A stretch of 35,747 nucleotides of DNA from Oscillospiraceae bacterium. Its GTDB lineage: Bacteria; Bacillota; Clostridia; Oscillospirales; Oscillospiraceae. The DNA lies in the NCBI GenBank assembly GCA_024404315.1, contig JAKSQD010000017.1, positions 1 to 35,747 of the forward strand, given 5' to 3'. The notes below the pieces were generated by a model. The model saw only the letters and a list, made by a program, of their open reading frames with translations, had not been told where the DNA came from and made no database searches. The translations under genes and the position numbers were made by a program. Shown piece by piece: positions 7,079 to 14,246 of the stretch (positions are counted from its first letter, which is position 1; every line of letters starts with the position of its first letter).

Positions 7079-8041
7079 TTACTGCTTTGCCAGCAGCTCC
7101 AGCACTTCCTCACGGGTGGGCACGCTGGAGATACCGCCGAAGCGGGTAGCGGAGAGGGAAGCGGTGGCGCAGGCCAGCTTGACGATGTTCAGCAGCTCGT
7201 CACCCTCCAGCTCCTCGGGAGCGGCGGAAGCACGCAGAACCTCACGGACAGCAGTGCCGCCGAAGATATCGCCAGCGCCGGTGGTGTCCACAATCTTGGG
7301 CAGGCAATTCAGCTTGCCGCCGCAGACAGAACCCTTCTTGTTGATGGCCAGGGAGCCGTCAGGACCGAGGGTGACAAAGGCCAGCTTGATGTCAAAGTCC
7401 TTCATCAGCTTGGCGGCGCCCTCAGCGGGGGTGCAGCCGAACAGGAATTCCACCTCGTTGTCAGAGATCTTCACCACGTCGCACTGCTCCAGACCCCACA
7501 GAATCTGCTTCTTGGCCTCTTCCAGGTCGTCCCACAGGGGCTCACGCAGGTTGGGGTCAAAGGTAATCAGCTTGCCCTGAGCCTTTGCGTAAGCAACGGC
7601 CTTCTGGGTGCAGGTGCGGGCGGGCTCGCCGGTCAGGGAGAGGGTGCCGAAGTGGAAAGCACGGCTGTTGTCGATGATGGACAGATCCAGCTCCTCAAAG
7701 GAGAGCTGGGTATCAGCGCCGGGCTTACGGGCGAAGGAGAACTCACGGTCGCCGGTCTCGTCCAGGGTGACGAAGGCCAGGGTGGTGAAGTAGTTGGGAT
7801 CCAGAATCAGAGCGCTGGTGTCGATTCCGGCATTTTTCACGGTAGCGGAGAGCAGCTTGCCGAAGGCATCGTCGCCGACCTTGCCCATGAAGGCAGCCTT
7901 GCCGCCCAGCATGTTCACAGCGGCCAGGAAGTTGGCGGGAGCGCCGCCGGGATGAGCGGCCATGGTGGGATAGCCGTCTGCGTCCGTGCTGACGGGAGCA
8001 AAGTCGATGAGCAGTTCACCCATTGCAGTGATGTCGAACAT
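7079..8041 (-). CDS. scrK: PfkB-family fructokinase
   Basis: Phosphorylates a sugar, most likely fructose, with ATP to give fructose-6-phosphate. With the start at 8039-8041 the protein has 320 residues beginning MFDITAMGELLIDF. That start has GAGGT 8 nt upstream, whereas an in-frame ATG at 8086 would place this site inside the gene and would lie at the promoter. Ribokinase-family features are the N-terminal GGAPANFLAAVNMLGG (about 32-47) and the C-terminal ATP/catalytic motif DTTGAGDIFGG with its catalytic Asp. GELLIDF and FDPNLREPLW are typical of the fructokinase branch. The neighbouring amylosucrase releases fructose, which supports this substrate; other PfkB sugar kinases cannot be fully excluded. 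It is controlled by a promoter whose start region carries a cre/LacI-type operator. Confidence 0.88.
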   Translation of the reverse strand: MFDITAMGELLIDFAPVSTDADGYPTMAAHPGGAPANFLAAVNMLGGKAAFMGKVGDDAFGKLLSATVKNAGIDTSALILDPNYFTTLAFVTLDETGDREFSFARKPGADTQLSFEELDLSIIDNSRAFHFGTLSLTGEPARTCTQKAVAYAKAQGKLITFDPNLREPLWDDLEEAKKQILWGLEQCDVVKISDNEVEFLFGCTPAEGAAKLMKDFDIKLAFVTLGPDGSLAINKKGSVCGGKLNCLPKIVDTTGAGDIFGGTAVREVLRASAAPEELEGDELLNIVKLACATASLSATRFGGISSVPTREEVLELLAKQ

Positions 8042-8071
8042 AAGATTTACCTCGTTTCTTTCATGAAATTT

Positions 8072-8085
8072 TGTAAACGGTTTCA
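8072..8085. promoter_or_regulatory. cre-like / LacI-family operator at fructokinase promoter
   Basis: TGTAAACGGTTTCA matches the catabolite-responsive element core TGNAARCGNWWWCA at every position. It lies just after the -10 box of the fructokinase promoter, so a bound regulator (CcpA, or a sucrose or fructose LacI-type repressor) would block initiation. Confidence 0.7.
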
Positions 8086-8095
8086 CACTGGATAT

Positions 8096-8124
8096 ATGAT
8101 ACTAAATTTTGATGAAAATTGCAA
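8096..8124 (-). promoter_or_regulatory. sigma-A promoter of fructokinase
   Basis: Minus strand TTGCAA (8119-8124), 17 bp, TATCAT (8096-8101). Upstream of it is a perfect 12-bp palindrome TTTCCATGGAAA (8140-8151) that lies between this promoter and the divergent rpiB promoter. Confidence 0.7.
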
Positions 8125-8181
8125 GAGGAATTCCACGCTTTTCCATGGAAAGACCAAGGAGAAAAAACTTCTGTCAACCTC

Positions 8182-8210
8182 TTTACAGAAATGGAGCGGC
8201 GTAGTATAAT
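8182..8210 (+). promoter_or_regulatory. sigma-A promoter of rpiB
   Basis: TTTACA (8182-8187), 17 bp, TATAAT (8205-8210); a 5/6 match at -35 and perfect at -10. It is divergent from the fructokinase promoter 58 bp away. Confidence 0.8.
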
Positions 8211-8268
8211 TCTTTCAGATAGTCCCCTAAAAAAGGGAAAAATGAAATTTATAAGGAGTATTCTTGAC

Positions 8269-8739
8269 ATGAAAATCGGATTTGGAAGCGATCACGCCGC
8301 TCTTGGCCTGAAGAACGTTCTGTTGGACTACCTGAAGGAAAAAGGATATGAGTGCGTAGATTTCGGCGCTTACAGCCCGGAGGAAAAGGTGGATTATCCC
8401 GTTCCTGGACGTGCCGTGGCAGAGGCCATTCGCCGTGGCGATATCGACAAGGGCGTTTTGGTGTGCGGAACCGGCGTGGGCATCTCCCTGGCCGCCAACA
8501 AGGTTCCCGGCATCCGTGCCGGTGTTTGCAGCGAGCCTTTCACCGCCAAAATGATTGCCGAGCATAACAACTGCCAGATTGTCGCTATGGGCGAGCGTGT
8601 GGTTGGCGTGGAGCTGGCCAAGATGATTGTAGACGCTTTCTTCGGCGCTGAGTTCCAGGGTGGCCGTCATGCCCGCCGTGTTGGCCTCATCGGCAAGGTG
8701 GAGGAAGATTACGGTTATGCAGATGCACCCGTTCGCTAA
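8269..8739 (+). CDS. rpiB: Ribose-5-phosphate isomerase B
   Basis: Interconverts ribose-5-phosphate and ribulose-5-phosphate in the pentose phosphate pathway. It has 156 residues, slightly above the usual 145-150. The start ATG at 8269 has AAGGAG 12 nt upstream; longer readings upstream lack a site and cross the promoter. RpiB/LacAB signatures are GSDHAALGLK near the N-terminus, the active-site cysteine in VCGTGVGISLAANK, and EHNNCQIVAMGERVVG. It is monocistronic between its own promoter and terminator. LacA/LacB galactose-6-phosphate isomerase subunits are related, but they come as adjacent pairs, and a single gene favours RpiB. Confidence 0.93.
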   Translation: MKIGFGSDHAALGLKNVLLDYLKEKGYECVDFGAYSPEEKVDYPVPGRAVAEAIRRGDIDKGVLVCGTGVGISLAANKVPGIRAGVCSEPFTAKMIAEHNNCQIVAMGERVVGVELAKMIVDAFFGAEFQGGRHARRVGLIGKVEEDYGYADAPVR

Positions 8740-8786
8740 CGGAACCGAAAAGCCTCGTTTGATTTTAAAATAAGAGTCTGAAATAA

Positions 8787-8837
8787 GGGTCTGAAAGGTG
8801 GTTTCATGAAAGCTGCTTTTCAGGCTCTTTTGTTTTT
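8787..8837 (+). terminator. Intrinsic terminator of rpiB
   Basis: A long stem of about 18 pairs including several G-U pairs, starting at GGGTCTGAAA (8787) and closing with TTTTCAGGCTC (8827), is followed by TTTTGTTTTT. Confidence 0.75.
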
Positions 8838-8940
8838 CGCCCTTGCTCGCTGTTTTTTTCAAAATCCCACAAAAAAGAGGCTTACTTTTGCTATAGTTCT
8901 GTAAAAAGTGAAAATTCCAGCATTTTTTGCGATGGAAATA

Positions 8941-8969
8941 TTGACTTTGCCCCGCTAAAACGATATAGT
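8941..8969 (+). promoter_or_regulatory. sigma-A promoter of potABCD
   Basis: TTGACT (8941-8946), 17 bp, TATAGT (8964-8969); 5/6 at both boxes. Transcription would start near 8976. Confidence 0.8.
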
Positions 8970-9072
8970 GTGTAATGGTTGCCCGGGTGAAATTTGAGAC
9001 TTTCCCGGGTAAATCGGGCAGGCTCCGGGAAAAATTGAGAAAGGTCTGGAGCTGTAGTGAGGAGGATGATAA

Positions 9073-10113
9073 ATGTCCAAGGAACTGATTCGTCTGACCA
9101 ACGTGTCAATGGTGTTTGACGAGAATACTGTTGTTCTTGACAACATCAATCTGTATTTTAACGATGCAGAGTTTTTGACGCTGCTGGGTCCTTCAGGATG
9201 TGGCAAGACGACCACTCTGCGGATCATCGGAGGCTTCCAGAAGCCCACGTCCGGTGATGTCTTTTTTGACGGGGTACGCATCAATGACGTACCTCCCTAC
9301 AAGCGACAGATTAACACTGTGTTCCAAAAATACGCCCTGTTCACCCATATGAACATCTATGATAACGTGGCGTTTGGAATGCGTATCTCCAAAACCCCAG
9401 AAGCGGACATCCGCAGACGGGTGGACGAGGCGCTGAACATGGTCAACCTGTCCGGCTTCGAGAAACGAAGCGTGAACGCTCTTTCCGGCGGTCAGCAGCA
9501 GCGTGTTGCGATTGCCCGAGCCATTGTCAACCGACCCAAGGTTCTCCTGCTGGATGAGCCGCTGGGTGCGCTGGATTTGAAGCTGCGAAAAGAAATGCAG
9601 ACCGAGCTGAAAAAAATCCAGCAGCAGGTGGGTATCACCTTTGTTTACGTCACACACGACCAGGAAGAGGCGCTCACCATGTCTGACACCATCGTCGTCA
9701 TGAATGAGGGTCGTATCCAGCAAATTGGAACTCCCATTGATATCTATAACGAACCGAAAAACGCATTTGTCGCAAATTTCATCGGCGAGAGCAACATCAT
9801 CTCCGGTGTCATGGAGCGGGACTACTGCGTCCGCTTCGCCGGACGGGAATTTGCCTGCACCGACAAGGGCTTTGCTGCCAAGGAAGCCGTTGACATTGTG
9901 GTTCGTCCCGAAGACCTGATGATCTCTGAGCCTGCCAACGGCCAGATGGTCGGCAAGGTGGACAGCGTGGTCTTTAAGGGCATCTTCTATGAGGTTATGG
10001 TGGAAAGCCAGGACTTCCGCTGGAAGGTTCAGACCACCCGTGCGCCGCAAAAGGGTCAGTTGATTGGCCTGAGCGTTGACCCGGATAACATTCAGGTTAT
10101 GCACAAACGCTGA
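9073..10113 (+). CDS. potA: Spermidine/putrescine ABC transporter ATP-binding protein
   Basis: ATPase that powers polyamine import through PotBC. It has 346 residues. Walker A is GPSGCGKT (39-46), the ABC signature LSGGQ (137-141), Walker B VLLLDEP (157-163) with Glu162, and the switch His195 in THDQEEA. The C-terminal region about 240-345 is the regulatory TOBE-type beta domain common to this importer class. A GAGGAGG site precedes the ATG. It is first in a four-gene operon potABCD with 11-bp spacing to potB. PotA assignment over other type-I importer ATPases rests on the neighbouring PotB, PotC and PotD. Confidence 0.95.
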   Translation: MSKELIRLTNVSMVFDENTVVLDNINLYFNDAEFLTLLGPSGCGKTTTLRIIGGFQKPTSGDVFFDGVRINDVPPYKRQINTVFQKYALFTHMNIYDNVAFGMRISKTPEADIRRRVDEALNMVNLSGFEKRSVNALSGGQQQRVAIARAIVNRPKVLLLDEPLGALDLKLRKEMQTELKKIQQQVGITFVYVTHDQEEALTMSDTIVVMNEGRIQQIGTPIDIYNEPKNAFVANFIGESNIISGVMERDYCVRFAGREFACTDKGFAAKEAVDIVVRPEDLMISEPANGQMVGKVDSVVFKGIFYEVMVESQDFRWKVQTTRAPQKGQLIGLSVDPDNIQVMHKR

Positions 10114-10124
10114 GGGAACGGCCT

Positions 10125-10973
10125 ATGAAAAAGAAATACCTGGCAGTCCCTTATGTGGTCTGGATGGCCGTGTTTGTCATCGTGCCCCTGGTGCTGGTGC
10201 TGCTCTACGCTCTGGGCAGCCGTGACGGCTCCTTCACGCTGGATAACTTCCGCACCATGACGCAGTATTGGGGCGTGTTTGCCTCGTCCTTTCAGCTGGC
10301 GTTGATTGCTACGGCGGTGTGCCTGCTGATTGGCTACCCCGTTTCTTACTGGCTCAGTCGGGAAGGCCCCGGCATCAAGCGCATTGCCATGATTGCCATC
10401 ATGCTTCCCATGTGGATGAACTTCCTGCTGCGTACCTACGCCTGGATGAGTATTTTGGAAAATACCGGAATTATCAATACCGTCCTGGGCAATCTGGGCT
10501 TTTTTGAGCTTTTCAACGGAGTCTTTGGCACAAACCTGAAATATTTCCCCATGATTAACACCCCCGGAGCGGTGGTTCTGGGCATGGTTTATAACTACCT
10601 GCCCTTCATGATTCTGCCCATTTACACCGTCATTGATAAAATTGACCCCAAGGTCATCGAGGCGGCGGAAGATCTGGGCGCTAACTCAATACAAGTGTTC
10701 TGGAAGATTATCTTCCCCCTGAGCCTGCCTGGTGTTCTGTCCGGTGTGGCGATGGTGTTTATCCCCGCCGTGTCCACCTTTGCCATCTCCAAGCTGCTGG
10801 GCGGCGGCATGACCATGCTGCTGGGCGACCTGATTGAGATGCAGTTCTACGGCAGCGCCTATAACCCCTATCTGGGCAGCGCCATTTCCCTTGTTATGAT
10901 GGTGATTGTCCTCATCTGCATGACCATTATCAACCGCTTTGGGGAAGGAGAAGGGGAGGCGATGTACTTTTGA
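10125..10973 (+). CDS. potB: Spermidine/putrescine ABC transporter permease PotB
   Basis: One of two membrane subunits of the polyamine importer. It has 282 residues with about six membrane helices. The EAA loop that docks on PotA reads EAAEDLGANSIQVFWKIIFP, around residues 184-203. A short hydrophobic N-terminus, YVVWMAVFVIVPLVLVLLYA, is typical of PotB. GAGGGAA precedes the ATG. The stop overlaps the potC start by 4 bp (TTGA), indicating translational coupling. Confidence 0.95.
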   Translation: MKKKYLAVPYVVWMAVFVIVPLVLVLLYALGSRDGSFTLDNFRTMTQYWGVFASSFQLALIATAVCLLIGYPVSYWLSREGPGIKRIAMIAIMLPMWMNFLLRTYAWMSILENTGIINTVLGNLGFFELFNGVFGTNLKYFPMINTPGAVVLGMVYNYLPFMILPIYTVIDKIDPKVIEAAEDLGANSIQVFWKIIFPLSLPGVLSGVAMVFIPAVSTFAISKLLGGGMTMLLGDLIEMQFYGSAYNPYLGSAISLVMMVIVLICMTIINRFGEGEGEAMYF

Positions 10974-11827
10974 AGAAGAATCATCTGCTGGAGCGCCTGG
11001 GTTTGCTGCTGACGATGCTCTTTCTTTACGCTCCCATCGCTGTGCTCATCACCTTTTCCTTCAATGGGTCGAAGAGCCGAACCCTGTGGACGGGCTTCTC
11101 TCTGAAATGGTATACCGAGCTGTTTGGGGATAAGCGCATCCTCTCCGCCTTGGCCACCACCTTAGAGGTTTCCGTCCTGGCCATGGTGATTTCCACCATT
11201 CTGGGAACCGCCGCCGCCATCGGCTTTTTCAACATGAAGAAAAAGCCCCGTGCTATCCTCATGGCCATCAATAACATCCCCATGACCAATGCGGATATCA
11301 TCACCGGTGTCAGCCTGATGCTGCTGTTTGTTTTCTCTCTGGGAGCCTTCAATGCTACCCTGGGCAGTGTTCTGGGCGTGGAACTCAAGCTGGGCTTTGG
11401 TACGCTGCTGCTGGCTCACGTCACCTTTGATATCCCTTATGTCATCCTTTCCGTTCTGCCCAAGCTGAACCAATGTGACCCAAACATTGAGGAAGCGGCG
11501 GAAGATCTCGGTGCCACTCCCTGGCAGGCGTTTGTCAAGGTGGTTCTGCCAGAGATTCAGCCCGGCGTGGTCAATGGCGCTATCATGGCCTTTACCATGT
11601 CCATTGATGACTTCGTGATTTCCTACTTCACCGCAGGCTCCGGCTGCTCCACCCTGGCGATGGAAATTTACTCCATGACCCGCAAGCGCATCAGCCCGGA
11701 AATCAACGCCCTGTCCACTCTGATGTTTGTGGTGGTGCTCACCCTGCTGGCTGTTGTCAATATCCGTTCCGCTCGTGAAGAAAAGGCGGCTCAGAAGCGG
11801 GAAGCTACGCTCAAGCGGAAAAACTAA
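10970..11827 (+). CDS. potC: Spermidine/putrescine ABC transporter permease PotC
   Basis: Second membrane subunit of the polyamine importer. It has 285 residues and about six membrane helices. Its EAA loop is EAAEDLGATPWQAFVKVVLP at about 175-194. The start is a TTG at 10970, chosen because GGGGAGG lies 10 nt upstream, it overlaps the potB stop in a TTGA junction, and the reading MKKNHLLERLGLLL is a normal PotC N-terminus. There is no ATG in frame before conserved sequence begins. Confidence 0.94.
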   Translation: MKKNHLLERLGLLLTMLFLYAPIAVLITFSFNGSKSRTLWTGFSLKWYTELFGDKRILSALATTLEVSVLAMVISTILGTAAAIGFFNMKKKPRAILMAINNIPMTNADIITGVSLMLLFVFSLGAFNATLGSVLGVELKLGFGTLLLAHVTFDIPYVILSVLPKLNQCDPNIEEAAEDLGATPWQAFVKVVLPEIQPGVVNGAIMAFTMSIDDFVISYFTAGSGCSTLAMEIYSMTRKRISPEINALSTLMFVVVLTLLAVVNIRSAREEKAAQKREATLKRKN

Positions 11828-11910
11828 TTACTGTGAGAGAGGTTCCCCTGTCCGTCCTGTGAAGGGCGCACTCGGCGGAACCCACACACATCAAAAGCGA
11901 GGAATTACAA

Positions 11911-12966
11911 ATGAAAAAGATTCTTTCTCTTCTGCTGGCTCTGTCTATGGTGCTGAGTCTGGCAGCTTGCGGCGGCGGCTCTTCCTCCAAGGGCGAGGAC
12001 AAGGGCGAAGTCAACGTCTACAACTGGGGCGAGTATATGGATGAAAGCCTGCTGGAGAAGTTCGAGGACGAAACCGGCATCAAGGTCAACTATACCACCT
12101 ACTCCGACAACGAGTCCATGTATTCCAGCCTGAAAAATGGCGCTTCTGAATATGATGTCATTATCCCTTCCGACTATATGATTTCCCGCCTCATTTCTGA
12201 GGATATGCTGGAGCCGCTCGACTTCGACAACATCCCCAACTACGCCAACATTGACGAGGATTTCAAGGGTCTGGAGTATGACCCCACCAACGAGTACACC
12301 GTTCCTTATATGTGGGGCGTGGTGGGTGTTGTCTATAATACCACCATGGTGGAAGGAACTCCCGACAGCTGGGACATCCTGTGGGATGAGAACCTGGCCG
12401 GTCAGATTCTCATGTTCGATAACAGCCGTGATGCCCTGGCCATCGCCCTGAAAAAGCTGGGCTACAGCCTGAACACCACCGACGAGAACGAGCTGCGGGA
12501 GGCTCTGGCCATCCTGGAAGAGCAGAAGCCCCTGGTTCAGGCTTACGTCATGGATCAGATCTTCGACAAGATGGAAGCAGGCGAAGCCGCTGTTGGACCC
12601 TACTATGCAGGCGATGCTCTGACCATGATGGACGAAAATCCCGACCTGGCCTTCTTCTTCCCCAAGGAGGGCGAAAACTTCTATGTGGACGCTATGTGTG
12701 TCCCCAAGGGAGCCGCCAACAAGGAAAACGCCGAGGCGTTCATCAACTTTATGTGTGAGCCGGAGCACATCGCCGCCAATGACGAAGTGATTCGCTATTC
12801 CGTGCCCTCTGCGGCTGCCCGTGAGCTGCTGCCCGATGAGCTGAAAAACAGCGACGTTTGCTATCCCGGCGCTGATATCATGGGCAACACCGAGGTTTTC
12901 ATCAACCTGCCCCAGGAGACGCTGGATCTCTATGACGAGCTGTGGATTGACCTGAAGGCTCACTAA
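11911..12966 (+). CDS. potD: Spermidine/putrescine-binding lipoprotein PotD
   Basis: Extracellular, lipid-anchored receptor that delivers polyamines to PotBC. It has 351 residues with a signal peptide MKKILSLLLALSMVLSLAAC; the lipobox cysteine is Cys20. After a Gly/Ser linker the mature domain begins VNVYNWGEYMDESLLEKFE, the characteristic opening of the PotD/PotF family. YDVIIPSDYMISRL and VPYMWGVVGVVYN are also conserved. GAGGAA precedes the ATG. The 83-bp gap from potC contains GGTTCC/GGAACC (11841-11846 with 11877-11882), a possible weak hairpin, and no promoter, so it should be cotranscribed. Confidence 0.95.
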   Translation: MKKILSLLLALSMVLSLAACGGGSSSKGEDKGEVNVYNWGEYMDESLLEKFEDETGIKVNYTTYSDNESMYSSLKNGASEYDVIIPSDYMISRLISEDMLEPLDFDNIPNYANIDEDFKGLEYDPTNEYTVPYMWGVVGVVYNTTMVEGTPDSWDILWDENLAGQILMFDNSRDALAIALKKLGYSLNTTDENELREALAILEEQKPLVQAYVMDQIFDKMEAGEAAVGPYYAGDALTMMDENPDLAFFFPKEGENFYVDAMCVPKGAANKENAEAFINFMCEPEHIAANDEVIRYSVPSAAARELLPDELKNSDVCYPGADIMGNTEVFINLPQETLDLYDELWIDLKAH

Positions 12967-13025
12967 TCGGAACAGAATGGAATTGCGTCACGGGAGGAAA
13001 GCTTCCTTTCCTTACCGTGCGAAAA

Positions 13026-13069
13026 AAGAAAGTACTGGCTGCGGATTTCCGTATGCGCAGTACTTTCTT
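13026..13069 (+). terminator. Intrinsic terminator of potABCD
   Basis: Perfect 12-bp stem (13026-13037 with 13058-13069), loop of 20 bases. The following T-tract is poor on the plus strand; read on the minus strand the stem is followed by about six Ts, so it may work in both directions. Confidence 0.6.
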
Positions 13070-13219
13070 CCGTCTTTGTCGGATGCGCCCGTTTGCGAAA
13101 GAACCGCTTAACCGGCGTGGAAATGCTTTCTGAGCCAATCCCAGGCGTTTTATGATTAGAAAAAATAGAAATATTCTATTTTTTCATAATACCAATCAAA
13201 AAAATAATGAAAAAGACCA

Positions 13220-13248
13220 TTGACAAAAAAATACTTAACAGGTAAAAT
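13220..13248 (+). promoter_or_regulatory. sigma-A promoter of rex
   Basis: Consensus TTGACA (13220-13225), 17 bp, TAAAAT (13243-13248). The leader would be about 110 nt. Confidence 0.8.
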
Positions 13249-13289
13249 ATCATTGTAAAGATTCGGCTTTTTTAAAAGTTGGCTTATTT

Positions 13290-13307
13290 TTGTGATTTTT
13301 ATCACGA
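13290..13307. promoter_or_regulatory. Candidate Rex operator
   Basis: TTGTGATTTTTATCACGA fits the Rex operator TTGTGAA-N4-TTCACAA at 11 of 14 fixed positions. It lies about 35 bp inside the rex transcript, consistent with autoregulation by roadblock. The TGTGA-N6-TCAC core also resembles CRP/Fnr-type sites, but the adjacent rex gene makes Rex the best guess. Confidence 0.55.
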
Positions 13308-13365
13308 AATTTGTTCGTAAAATGAAAAACTCTGCAAATATATGGAAGAAAGGGGTGTGTAGCAG

Positions 13366-14007
13366 ATGCAGCAGGTAAAAAAAGGAAAAGTTTCTAACGC
13401 TGTCATTCGACGTCTGCCTCGTTACTATCGGACGCTGGACGCATTCTATCGGGATGGAATCGTTCGAATTTCTTCTTCCGCACTGGGCAGCAGCATGGGC
13501 ATCACCGCTTCTCAGATTCGGCAGGATTTAAGCTGCTTTGGTGAGTTTGGTCAGCAGGGCTATGGCTACAACATTGCAGATCTGCGCCGGGAGATTGCGG
13601 ATATTCTGGGTATGAATCACCATTACAGTGCCATTCTGCTGGGCAGCGGCAACCTGGGTCGGGCGCTGCTGCGGAACTTCCGCTTTGCGAAGACCGGCTT
13701 TACCCTGACCGCCGCTTTTGATGCCGATCCCGCTTTGATTGGTACCAGCATCAGCGGGTTCAATGTCCGCAGCATTGAAACACTGGATGAATACTTAAAA
13801 ACCCATTCCACCAGCGTGGGCATTCTGACCGTGCCAAAAAGTGAGGCTCAGAACATGACCAACCACCTGATTGCTGGCGGAGTAAAGGGCATCTGGAACT
13901 TCACCAACGTTGAGATTGACGTGGGAGATTCCGGCGTTACGGTGGAAAGTGTTCACTTTTCTGATTCCCTTTTGGCTTTGAGCTATCTGATTTCTGAGAA
14001 AGCGTAA
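13366..14007 (+). CDS. rex: Redox-sensing transcriptional repressor Rex
   Basis: Dimeric repressor that senses the NADH/NAD+ ratio and controls fermentation and anaerobic energy genes. It has 213 residues. The N-terminal winged helix (about 12-68) contains RLPRYYRTL and ITASQIRQDLSCFGEFGQQG, both hallmark Rex segments. The Rossmann domain follows with GSGNLG (93-98). The C-terminal helix that swaps between subunits would be about 190-213. AAAGGGG lies about 13 nt before the ATG. It is monocistronic, with its own promoter, candidate operator and terminator. Confidence 0.96.
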   Translation: MQQVKKGKVSNAVIRRLPRYYRTLDAFYRDGIVRISSSALGSSMGITASQIRQDLSCFGEFGQQGYGYNIADLRREIADILGMNHHYSAILLGSGNLGRALLRNFRFAKTGFTLTAAFDADPALIGTSISGFNVRSIETLDEYLKTHSTSVGILTVPKSEAQNMTNHLIAGGVKGIWNFTNVEIDVGDSGVTVESVHFSDSLLALSYLISEKA

Positions 14008-14072
14008 GGCAGTGCGGTATCTCCCTGCTGTCTGCACAACCGATTCCCCCACATCCTCCACATTGCGTTCTG

Positions 14073-14106
14073 TTTCCCGCTGGCTGGTTCCGGCGGGAAA
14101 TTTTTT
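14073..14106 (+). terminator. Intrinsic terminator of rex
   Basis: Stem TTTCCCGCTGG with CCGGCGGGAAA (14073-14083 with 14090-14100, one G-U pair), six-base loop, then six Ts (14101-14106). Confidence 0.9.
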
Positions 14107-14173
14107 CGTCTATGGGAGCAAGAAGGGGATATGGTCAAAATGACGGAATTCTTCCAGAAAATGCAAAAATAAT

Positions 14174-14203
14174 TTGACAGAGTGTGGAGGGGTGATATAT
14201 ACT
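14174..14203 (+). promoter_or_regulatory. sigma-A promoter of ktrBA
   Basis: Consensus TTGACA (14174-14179), 18 bp, TATACT (14198-14203). The leader is only about 37 nt, so there is no room for a c-di-AMP riboswitch. Confidence 0.7.
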
Positions 14204-14246
14204 GCATGTAAGACTGTATTTTTTACCCGGGACAGAAGGTGGAAGG

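Larger units (their letters stand above)
8740..9072 (+). other. 333-base region between rpiB and potA
   Basis: It holds the rpiB terminator (8787-8837), an AT-rich spacer, the pot promoter (8941-8969) and a structured leader of about 97 nt. The leader can form two hairpins: CCCGGG with CCCGGG (8982-8987, 9004-9009) and GCTCCGG with CTGGAGC (9022-9028, 9046-9052, one G-U pair). An alternative pairing is GCCCG (8981-8985) with CGGGC (9015-9019). No known riboswitch family was recognised. Confidence 0.5.
12967..13365. other. 399-base region between potD and rex
   Basis: Contents in order are an interrupted hairpin (CACGG/CCGTG outer stem 12989-12993 with 13015-13019; GGAAAG/CTTTCC inner stem), the potD terminator (13026-13069), and the perfect AT-rich inverted repeat GAAAAAATAGAA/TTCTATTTTTTC (13159-13170 with 13174-13185). 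The rex promoter (13220-13248) and a Rex-type operator (13290-13307) follow. No gene was seen. Confidence 0.65.

Noticed and set aside
14005-14024. Possible second copy of the 4688-4855 element end (TAAGGCAGTGCGG) after rex
   Set aside because: Only the first seven bases match, and no inverted partner is present nearby.
14204-14246. c-di-AMP riboswitch before ktrB
   Set aside because: The leader from the predicted promoter is only about 37 nt, far too short.
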